Assembly (NCBI RefSeq): GCF_028858725.1
Contig: NC_084790.1
Span: 5,214,001 to 5,278,000, forward strand
From: Colius striatus
Lineage: Eukaryota; Chordata; Aves; Coliiformes; Coliidae
Direction: 5' to 3'
DNA length: 64,000 nt
This document shows, one piece after another, positions 34,586-44,900 of this stretch. The position numbers and the translations under genes are program-made. Below the pieces are notes generated by a model. That model was not told the DNA's origin, did not search any database, and was given only the letters and a program-made list of their open reading frames with translations. How positions within the stretch are numbered: position 1 is the first letter of the stretch; each line of letters opens with the position of its first letter.

Positions 34586-34595
34586 CCATAAATCA
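34586..34595 (-). promoter_or_regulatory. PBX/HOX composite site TGATTTATGG
   Basis: A perfect match to the TGATTTATGG consensus for PBX with HOX proteins of middle and posterior groups. Its immediate flank GGCCATAAATCAC on the plus strand is shared with the site at 39.95 kb. Confidence 0.6.
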
Positions 34596-35837
34596 CAAAG
34601 TTTAAAGACAAGCCAGTAGCAAAATGAAAATACTCAGCTGAAATCCAGGGCAGCCATACTTACTCTGGGGTTGGAGGAGGGGAAAGAAAAGAAAGGAAAG
34701 GGGAAAAAAAGTCACGTTGGGTGACTTTAGGAAGGGAATGGCTCCAAGCCTGATGCCGAGAGTGATACGGAGACACACACGGACAGGGACCAGGTAGGAC
34801 AGTCAGCAAAACTCACCAGTTCTCAGATGTCTGGTCCAGCAAATACGAGGCAGCGGTGGAGATAGGAGAAGAACTGGGGGGGAAAAAAAGTATGAAACTT
34901 CGGTCAGAAAAGCGTGGACAAGGGGATTCATCATAGGGAGGAAGCTTTGGGTGGGAATGGGGAGAAGATAGTCTCCGATGAACAAAAGCCCCAGCATTTC
35001 CTCCGAAATATTCCCCATCCAAACACCACAACACTTCCCGGGGCTGCTCGATCTCCTTCCATCGAGACCCCAAAATTCTCAGAAGAGGCGGGTGGCACCG
35101 GTTTTATTTCTGTAAATCTGATGCAATCCCTTGTCTCCCCAGTGTTTCTTTCCACCTTCTCTAGTGGAAACCCCCCGGCCAGGGTAACGCTTCGCCCCCT
35201 CTAGGTCTTGTGTTAGTGATGTGAACGGTTTGGAGTGAAGCGTGGGCGGTTTGTCCATGGCTGGTGGGGAACTCTGAATATCATACAATATATATATGTA
35301 TATAGAGAAGGGTCTTGGTTAAATTCTGGTGGTAATTTCAGAGTTCAATGCTTTTATGACAGTAAATACGTGCAGTTAGTTAGCTCTGGGATCAACAACA
35401 GGGTAACAGTTTGGGAAATAGGATAGCAATATCCTGAAAGGTAGAAAAGCCTTTAGGACTCCATTCTGGGATTTTTTTTTTCTTATTTCTCCAATGTGTT
35501 CGGAGGATTGCCACGAAGAGGGGCAGAATGGAGATGCCTTGCAGCGTATGAGGACACCATTCACACAGTAGTGATATGGTACCAGAATTAACGGTGTCGA
35601 GACACAAACATTTTTAAAGCCACGCCGAGATTTATCACCGCAGCTTTGGCACGAAGGCCTCAGAAAGGGAGAAAGAAGGAGAGAAAGAAAAAGCAATCTC
35701 ATTTAAAAATATTTTCGTTTTGGGAAACATTCAGTTGCTTTAATAATCCTGTTTCCGTTCTCTATGTTGATGTTATTAATCTCAAATAAAAATGTTCCCC
35801 TCACACCCCTGCTCTGCTTGTGACAACATCCCTGAGT

Positions 35838-35847
35838 CCATAAATCA
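35838..35847 (-). promoter_or_regulatory. PBX/HOX composite site TGATTTATGG
   Basis: A second perfect copy of the same decamer, followed on the plus strand by CACC. Confidence 0.6.
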
Positions 35848-37158
35848 CCCGCGGATGCTTCGTGACCTTCTCCAGTCGGCGGCCTATAGCTGTATTTTTT
35901 ATTAGTATTATTATTACATGCGCGCACGCTTTAATACACAGCTTTGGCAATATTCCACTGACATCACAGCCTTCCTCAGTTCCCTCTGTAGAGTACACAC
36001 AGTGATTTGTAAAGAGGAAAAAGGAAAAATAATAATAAAAAAAAAAAAAAACAAGGAAAGAAACCAGCCTTTCTGCACAGTGAGCTCAGCAAAAGCAGGC
36101 TGAGTCTCGGTGAGATCCTCCCACGGCGGGTCCGGGAAAACGTGGGCAGCCCGAGAGGAGGTGGAGAAAAGAAGGAAAATCGCCTTTATTTGGAGTGGAT
36201 GTGCCAGGGAGGAGGGAAAAGGGGAAACAAACACACAATCAAAAACAAGCCGGCGTAAATAACGGCTCCGGCAAGGAGGGCGAGGCGGAGTTTGGGAGTG
36301 TTTTTCTTTGTTTTTCGTTTATTCCCTCACAGTACAGTCAGAAAATAGATAGAGTGAGATTTTCTTCCTCCCCTCCCCCTCACAATGGTCTTCTTTGTTT
36401 TTGGGATGGGGTTTTTTTGTTTGTTTTTTCTCTGCTCTGCATTATTTTTCCTCGCAGAGGCGGTGCAGGTCCAGCCCGGCCCCTGCTCGCCCCACACCCG
36501 CCTATGGGCTCCTGCCCCCGAGCAGGGTGGGGGGAGCCGTGCAGCGCCCACCGTCTTCTCTGGCCTGGCTTCTCACCCTCCCTTGTCCCCTTTTTCGGTC
36601 TAAAGGTTTTCTCACTCAACAAGCAGAGAGTTCGAGGGAGGGAAGAGCTTCGAGGAGAAGTGGAAAATTATGGAGGGTCCCGGACCTTCTGAAACCCTGA
36701 ACAGAAGCCAGTCGGGATAAGAAATCAAAATGAAACAGACCGAGCGGTGGGTTTGCCTTGACAGATCTTTTTCTCTCTCTGACCTTTGCTTAGAAAAGCA
36801 ATAATTTACCAAGTTAATGATTCAGTGGAAGGGCTTTGAAATTGTCCCCAAAAAACCGAAACAAAACCAACACCCGGCTGGACACAGCTCCCAGCCTGCT
36901 GCCGGGTTGGGTCTCCCCAGCTCCACAGAGCTCGTGTCTCGCCGCTAAACCCTCTCCACACGCCAGGGAGGGGTGGGGTGTGGATGGGGAGGGAATGGGG
37001 GGAGGGGGCGTGGGGAGTGCGTGGGGGTGAGAGGAGGAGGCAGTTTGCGGTATCAGCGTGTTACAAATCGATATTTTCAGAGCAGCCCACCAGAGAGGGG
37101 CTGGAAATCACCACCCCCCCCATAACCAAATGCCAAAATAATAGCTTGAATTATGCAC

Positions 37159-37207
37159 TCACGTGACTATGACACGTCAACCTTTTGCCCGTTTTATACA
37201 GAATTGG
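37159..37207 (-). promoter_or_regulatory. Candidate upstream promoter (E-box, TATA, CCAAT)
   Basis: Reading along the minus strand one meets CCAAT (37203-37207), TATAAAA (37192-37198) and then a palindromic TCACGTGA (37159-37166). It lies 8 kb upstream of the HOXB3 start, where distal HOXB3 promoters are known in mammals. The CCAAT-TATA spacing is unusually tight, so this is tentative. Confidence 0.35.
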
Positions 37208-37718
37208 TCAATGGCTGGCTGCCCCCTCCAGTCCCACTAATTCCCCCATCAGCAAATTCCCCAAACTTCGTGGCAGGCGGGCGAGCGATACCCCCGGCTC
37301 CCTCCTACCTTCAGCTGCCTTTGGGGCTCTTTGGGCTGATTTTTAAATTTTTTTTTCCTTTCCTTTTTTTTTTTTTTTCATTCCCCCCCCCTTTTTACTT
37401 TTCCTCTTTTAACCTGAAGGCAAAAGAAGCAAATAAACACTAACGAGAAAAGCGCTCGCAAGCAGCCACCGCTCCCAAAGCCTCAGCGTCCGGACAAATG
37501 GCAAAGACGACGGAAACGGAGGGGGAAAAAGTAACGGGTTTGGAGAAAAGGGAAAACGGAGAGGGGCAGCGGGACAGTGACCAGAGGCCTAGGTTCCTCG
37601 TCACCTCGCCCCCTGGGCCCAGGCCCGGGCGGCTGTTGCTAGCCCCGCCACCAAGGACTCCTGTGCTCACGTCCAGGCTCCCTGTTTCTTCCCAATTTAA
37701 CCGTCCTCCTCCTCCTCA

Positions 37719-37800
37719 AAAAAAAAAAAAAAAAAAAAGAAAAGTAAAAGAGAAAAGAAAAAAGAAAAAAAAAAAAAGAAAGGGAGGAGGGGAGAGGAAT
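37719..37800. repeat. Poly(A) run and A-rich purine tract
   Basis: Twenty consecutive A bases, then a tract made almost only of A and G. Confidence 0.95.
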
Positions 37801-38891
37801 CAAAGTTTTTCTCCCACTGCCCTTCCCTCGCCTCCTGGGAGGACCAGGCACCCACACTACCACCGTGGCCGTTTCTCTGAGAAAAGTAAGGAATGTAGTT
37901 ATTTTTTGCAATGATACTCGCCTGAATCCGGGCCCCGGCTGGCGCTGGAGAACGAGCTGGGCATGGGGAAGAAAGGGCTTGAGAGAAGAAATGAGTTCCA
38001 TTTTACCTGCTTCCTTCTGATATTTCATAAAGACTAGCAATTTCTGAGGAGGGAACCTCAGGACAAGGAAAAAGAAGGGATTAGATTTCTCTATTTGGGG
38101 ATGTTTACACAGGATATTTATCTCCTGTAGGGAACCATGCGGATACCACCGAGTCTCACATCCTCCCTGCACTGTGCATCCCTGCAAAAACCCACGAACA
38201 CAAGCACATGCCCAAGCCATACCCTCTGCTAAAATCCTCCGTTACTGTAAGGGTATTCGCTCAGTCAGTCTCATCACCATATCAAAGGGCTCCCATCCAT
38301 CCTCGGCTCTTAGTTAATTTTTAATTAGGCTGGAAAGCTTTGGGAACAGCAATGTTCAACGCTGCAGAAGACGTGATGGAAGCGGGGGGATTAAATCCTA
38401 TTTCTAATTTTTCACATGGATCCAAGCAAGGCGGTGCAGACTCTGGCCAAAATGCACCTTGCTGCAACACACGTGTTTCTGACAGAAGTATCTAACCCCT
38501 ATGCCTGCCAAACCCCGAGCAGAAGCCATAACCTGCCAAGGAGTATAACCTGAAGAAAAACAACTGTGCCGTGCTCAACGTCCCCAAAAGCCTCATCCTC
38601 GTGGTACTGGCTTTGCCCGCTGCTGCAGTGCCACAAAGAGAGTCGAGCTCTCAGATCCTCCTCCACACCCGGGATCAGACTCCCCACGATGGAAAAGAAG
38701 TTGTTTTTTAAGGAGGATGAAAGAAAGAAAAACTAGAAAGGTAGAAAAAATACTTCTGCCCTAAAACCTCCTGGCCCAAAACAGCAGCAGCAGGAGCATC
38801 AGCACGATATAGATCCATACAGCTACGTTTCAGAAAGTGTCCATTAATATCAATTTACTTCAATGAAAACTTTGGTTCTTCATGAAGTTGA

Positions 38892-38901
38892 TGATTTATG
38901 A
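38892..38901 (+). promoter_or_regulatory. PBX/HOX composite site TGATTTATGA
   Basis: Plus-strand copy of the composite site inside an AT-rich segment (38.83-38.93 kb) with further homeodomain-type ATTAA and TCAATTAA cores. Confidence 0.55.
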
Positions 38902-39947
38902 TAAAATCAATTAAATTACAGCCACTGAGGGCCTGCGGTTTCTTCTCAAATTTCATTCACCAACAGATCAAGCACTTGGTGAAAAAAAATCGAGTTTAGC
39001 TAGAGGCGAGTAAAGAAAATTCTGAAGCTGAGGAAATTTAATGCAACGCAATTTTCAGGGAAAAAAAAAAAAACAAAACAAAAAACAAAACCCAAAACCA
39101 AAACGCCAAACCAACAGCCCAACCAACAACCCAGACACTTGAGTAGCTGAGTTACTGCTCTCTGCCAATATACTACCTCGCCTCGGGAAATATTAGACAC
39201 TGAGTCAAAACTTTTCCAGTTTCACAATGCATGAGGATATTTTTAGAACTGGCAGCTTATCCCGAGAAGATATCATCTCGCTCGAAAGGGAAGTGGGCTA
39301 AAGGCGATCAGAGAGCACAACTACGTATAGATATATATTTAGAATAGTTTTCCAGGTTTAATTCGATTTCTCAAAGGTTTTGGATTTTTTATTATTCCTC
39401 CATACAAACAATTTTCTCACTCTTAAAACATACACCAGGTGTTCACGGGGGAGGAAGTGGGAAGGGGATTTGGGGTTTTTTTAGCCAGAATTTAATAGCA
39501 TAGAAAATAACGCACCCAATATTCCCACACGAAATCTCGCCCTCCCAGCAGTTTCCCTTTCTACCCCAGAAACTGAATATGAGTGAAATGACCCATTTTC
39601 GAGGACACCACCCCCCCCGAGCCCAAACAAACCTTGAACCTTCAAAAAACCCTGATATTTTCATCTCAGACTTCACTAACAGCCACCTTTTATGCCCAAT
39701 GTTTGCGTCCCACTCTTACCCATTTCAGTCAAATGCACTGGCCGGCTGAAGGTAAAGCAACTCAGTTAAACAGATGTTTGTTGGTCACATCTGTCCGTGG
39801 AGGGAAAATCCACTATGGACTTTACACAAAGCTTGGGAAATATTTTTTCTTTTCTTTTTCTTTTTTTTTTTTTTCTTTTTTCCCCCCCTTTTTCAAGGAG
39901 CCCTTGTAATTAGGGTCTGCTTCAAGTAAACAAAAAACTTTGTAAGG

Positions 39948-39957
39948 CCATAAATCA
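39948..39957 (-). promoter_or_regulatory. PBX/HOX composite site TGATTTATGG
   Basis: Third perfect copy of the decamer. Its immediate flank matches that of the copy at 34.59 kb. Confidence 0.6.
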
Positions 39958-40324
39958 CCATCACATACATTCTCTCGTTTAACATCGCGGTTTTCCAACG
40001 GGCTTTTGTAGTTTCTTTTTCAAACAAGAGAGAGGTGCTAAACCTTTAACAAATGTGTCCCGGACCAGTTCTGCGGGAAACGCGCCCTTGGAGAGCGGCG
40101 ATTCACGGCCAGTCTAGGGTATGGAGCCTGCCAGGTCATTTTTACTCATCTTCAGCCTCCCTTATCCTGCTCCCGAGGCATCGATCAGCAGTTGTTACCA
40201 CAGGAAAGTTAGCTAGGGAGCGGCGAAGCCTTCCAAAGCTTTCGGAGCAATTAATTTAACTCACAGCGTCAGAGGTGAGAAGGGAGGAAAAGTAGACATG
40301 AATTATCCTTTATTTTTTTTAACT

Positions 40325-40335
40325 TCTTACCTGTG
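40325..40335 (-). other. Strong splice donor in the HOXB3-HOXB4 spacer
   Basis: CACAG|GTAAGA on the minus strand is close to the ideal donor. No open coding exon precedes it, which suggests a non-coding 5' exon of HOXB3 or of a non-coding RNA on the same strand. Confidence 0.4.
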
Positions 40336-40527
40336 ATACTGTACGACCCAGGACTTCAAGAAGAAGGAGCGAAGACAGATCGGGGTGGTGCACGTTCACA
40401 ACTGAAGCAGGCAAAATAAGGAGAAGAAACTACTTTATTGCACCCCAGTGGATCTTGCTGACAGCTTTCTCGGACGGTTTGGATATTTTTTTTTTCCCCC
40501 AAAGATGCTTTGAATTTTTTTTTTTGC

Positions 40528-40544
40528 GGGGGGGGGGGGGGGGG
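40528..40544. repeat. Poly(G) run of 17
   Basis: Uninterrupted G homopolymer; such runs are prone to assembly length error and can form quadruplexes. Confidence 0.9.
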
Positions 40545-41006
40545 AGGTGTACTCGCTCGATTCAGCGGAACTGACTTGACGTGGAGAAAAATAGAAACTC
40601 TTCCAAACCAGCTTAAAGTACTGCAAGAACGCGGGTCCTGTTGCAGAAAGATATCGAGCAGAGGGGAATGAGATGGGGGTGTTGGTGGGGGGGAATTCCA
40701 CTCACATTGCCCTTTAAAAAAAGAAGGGGAAAAAAAACCTCCAAAAACCTCCCCCCCCCCACCTCTCCTGAATCCTTGGTATCTGTCTGGAAAGCTGTTT
40801 CTCTTTATAAAGACTTAAAATGTTGCAAGACGGTTATAATACTGACTGACAAGGGGTGCCGGAGAGAAGGGAACCAAATGGATTCTGGTTTTTAGAGCCA
40901 GTAAGAATTGGCCAGCCTTCAATGTCAGGATTCAAAATTGATTCCATATGTCTGGTCCGGGGAAAGAGGAAAAACCGAAGGAAAGGAAGAAAGAGAGAGA
41001 AAGGAA

Positions 41007-41054
41007 GGGGGGGGGGGGGGGGGGGAAGAAAAGTTATGCAAAGCCCACCGGGTT

Positions 41055-41098
<44 letters not shown>

Positions 41099-41100
41099 TC
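41007..41100. repeat. Poly(G) run of 19 followed by (TTTC)12
   Basis: A 19-base G run at 41007-41025 and a perfect TTTC microsatellite at 41053-41100, separated by 27 bases. Confidence 0.95.
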
Positions 41101-41845
41101 ACTCATAGCCTTCCTAGGTTGATACTCTGTCGTTACATTTTCAAGGAATGTTTTGGACTCTACGTTTGCAGCGCAGAGCAAGAGAGGTACCGGTAGCAAC
41201 AAAACAGATCCCGGAGATTATTTTTGGACTGGGCTTTGTTGCGCGGCAAGAGGAAAGATGTGGCTGTGTGCCTGTGGAAGGGTGAAGCGTGACATGGCGA
41301 CTCCCCAAAACCGGGAGAAACGGGAGGTAGGGGGCAAACCCTCCCCCCACACTAGCTGGGCACAGGCGAGCGGCTGGACCTGAAGACTGCCGATGGGCGC
41401 GCAGCCTCCGGGCCACAGAGGTGGTACCGACGAACCTGGGCCGATGGGACATGGGCTTGGAGGGGTGACCGCCAGTCCCTGTTCCAGTGTCCGTCCCCTC
41501 ACCCTTCCCCCCAGAACCCAGAGGCTGCGAACTGCCATTCGTTGTTAATTTCACCGGGACATGCTCGGAAAGAATTTGACTCGAAGTTTTTCAGGCTTCT
41601 CTCCTCTGGGTACCACTGCCAATAAAGCACTGATACATTTCTCATTGAGTCAGATATCAAAAGGAAGTGAAACTGCAGCGAGTGGAGATTTCTCCTCAAC
41701 CCTTCCCCTCATAACCATGTAAAAAATTAAATAATAAAGCGCCAAATCTCCACCACTGCCTCTGATTTATAGCCCTCCTTTTCAGCTGGGATGCTTAGGC
41801 TGGGGAAGTGTTGAAATGTAGTTGTTGCCTTTCAGTTCTTTCGTC

Positions 41846-41970
41846 CCTCTCCTCTCCTCTCCTCTCCTCTCCTCTCCTCTCCTCTCCTCTCCTCTCCTCT
41901 CCTCTCCTCTCCTCTCCTCTCCTCTCCTCTCCTCTCCTCTCCTCTCCTCTCCTCTCCTCTCCTCTCCTCT
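41846..41970. repeat. (CTCTC)25 pentanucleotide microsatellite
   Basis: About 125 bases of essentially perfect CTCTC repeat forming a long homopyrimidine-homopurine tract in the HOXB3-HOXB4 spacer. Confidence 0.98.
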
Positions 41971-44900
41971 TCAAAGTAAACCGTCACCGTTGCCAAAATT
42001 TTGCCAGTCTAACCAAGAAGATACTGAACCCTTCCCTTTTTGTCCCAGCCTGCGGCTCGTGATCGCCTCCCTTGTTAAGTATGAAAATGAAGAGACATAA
42101 TCAACACCAGCTCTGGGCCCCCGGTGCGGCTCCTGCAGCGAGGTGAATTTGGAGCTGATGCCGGCTTTCTCATGGGCTGAGCCCCTTCGCTGCCCGGGAG
42201 TGATGCTGGGAGCCAGACAGGTCAAACACTGCCTTACCTCCCTTTGCAAGGGCAAAAAAAACCGGTGCCCGCCCTATAGCAGCCTGTGCTCTCCGCCTTT
42301 CAGCGTCTCTCTACAGGTTTCCACTTTATCCCGCTCCGCTCCACTCCCTGATCTCCACACCTTGCAGTTCTCGCCTTCCACGATGCTTTGATCTTTAAAT
42401 AACTCTCTCCTACTGCCTGCAATAAATTATGAATTAAGGTGCTGTTGACTCATATTTACAACGTTAATAGCTTCCTCTTTGGGAAAAGAGAGGGTAGGTC
42501 TGCTCGAGAGGGGAAGGGAGGGAGGATTCTTTGGGGATGAGATCTGATAAACACTGATTCGCAGCGCTGGAACTTCTGAAGGGCTGAGAGGGAAGGAAAA
42601 AAAGGCCTATGGCACAGCAACTATTGAAATAGTGCTTGCTCGAACTACTTGAAATAGCTCATTATCCCCTCCTGACTCTTGAACGTTATCTGTCGTTTTT
42701 AACTATAAGGCACAATAGCTGTTCGGTGGTTGTTTTTTTTTTTAAACCTCGGTTTCATCGAGTTAATAAAGAAATACAGCTTAAACGTGGTAAGGAACGA
42801 TTTGCTCGTTACTTTTAGGCGTTACTTTTAGGTCTGGGAGAGGAACAAAACTTTTGAGCTGAGGTGAGCAGCGGCGGCGGGGCTGCGCGGAGAGTGCGCG
42901 GGAATTGCGCGGAGGATGCGTGGGAACTGCTTGGGACAGGGATTGCGGATCTCCTTTCCCAGCTCTAGACGAAACCAAGCTCTTTCCCTCGTGTCATAGC
43001 TAACCGCAGAGAGGAGAAACTTGGATTTTGGGGAGAATGCAGCTGACAGGAATGCGGATAGCAGAACCCCGAGGATTTGAGGCAGAAACAAGGACTTTGG
43101 GGGTGCACCGGAGTACTGATACCCTCTCATCCCAGATCCTGCAAGGAGGGAGGTTTTTCATCATCCAAGCCCCTCTGCCCCGATACTCTCCCAGATTGGG
43201 TCTAGGGTCCCGTCCCGGGTCTGAGTCCTATGCTGAGTCTGAGGTCCTCTCCAAGGTTGGAGACACTTCTCCCAAATTTTTGGATCCTATCGCTGTTATA
43301 AGGTGCCCTCCTGAGTCTGGATAACCTAATTGTGTTCTGCGTCTCTTAATGAATGTGTGGGACTCTTGTCCAGGATCTGAGATGCTATATCCTCTCTCCG
43401 GGATCTGGGGCTCTTACCCACAGTCATATTTAGAGGCTGGGCTCTGCTCCCGGGGTCGGGGCAGTGTCCTCAGCACGAAAGCTCGGCCAATACGACCCGG
43501 TAGCCCTCGGCCACCCCATCTCCTCCTGACATCTGATTATTAAGGGGCGACATTCGCACAAAGGCGTCTGGACTGGGGATAAATAAAGTCCCGGTATTGA
43601 TTTAAAGGGGGCTGTCGCCCAGGGCGGAGGCTGCGGGGTGGCTCTCCTGCACAGAGCCTGCAGCCGCTCCTTGCCAAAGGCCAATTTCTCACGCCCAACA
43701 TCCTAAGCCAAAAGCAAAAAAAAAAGAGAAACAATTAAAAAATCCCCATATAAAAAGAAACCAAAAATATCACCTAATAAAATGGGGGGAGATGGGGGGT
43801 GGCGAAGAGGGAAAGGGTCTGCAGCCGTTTGAAGGCGACAACTTCAATTAATACCAGAGCTGACAGAGAATGATGCCGTATTTCTGGCTCAGTCACCGTC
43901 CCTGGATCTCCCTTAATATTTAATGAAAGTCGCTGAGTTGCTCTAATTTTGCAACATAAAGGTTTACGGTAGCAGACAGAGTTAAATATCCCTGCTCGGG
44001 TGGTGTGGGACTTGGCTGGTGAACGGAGGGGAGGGGAGGGAAGGGGGAAAAGCGGTGAATTCTCACCCGAGAATCCGGTGCGAACATTTAATCTTTGCTC
44101 CTGTTGTCAGTTTTATTGACTTCTCTCATGTTGGAGCTTGTAAAATATTTAAAAACGCGATCTCCCCTTTCCTCTTTCGCTTTCAACACTCCCTGTTAGG
44201 ACCAATTTGGTCCAGTTTGAGGATGGGAGGGGAGGGCAGTGCCTGACGCCTGACCTCCCATTTTCCGCGTAGGATGTGGTCCCCAGGCTGATGGCGACCC
44301 AGGTAGCGGTGCCCCTCTTTTTGGAACACACATCTTGTCTCCAAAGCTTTAGCTTCGCTACCCCATCTCCATGGGTTCAAAGAGATTTCCCTGTTACAGC
44401 TCGGTTGTATTTTACGTAGGAATCACTACAAAGATAACAGCTGCCGGCGAGGTTCCGCTGGTATTTCAGCCTATTTTCAGTGCTATTTCTCCTCAGGGCT
44501 ATGCTTTTCCCGAGATTCGTAACAGGCCGAAAAAGAAGGACATTCCTTCGAGCCCCGTCCAAGACATTACCCTCTCTTTCTCCATCCACTGCCACTAAAG
44601 CCTTAGCAGTACCCAGGAGCTAGAAACCCACGCAAAGTTCTCTTGCTAGAAAAGCACCAGGAATTACTCGCATGGAGTTTCTTCCCCATTCTGCTGCTGT
44701 CGGCGGCGATCGAGACAACTCGTCGCGACTAGGGTCTCTCGGCAGCGTCCCAGTTCCCGTAGACCCCCATTGTTCTGGATTTGACTGGCAAATCCCCTTC
44801 CTGCCTGGAACCAGAGCCATCCCTCTCTCGGAGGCGGTTGCCTTGTAGCAAACACTGCTTTATTTTATTTTTCTGCATTTTAAGTCGGATTTCCGTGTCT

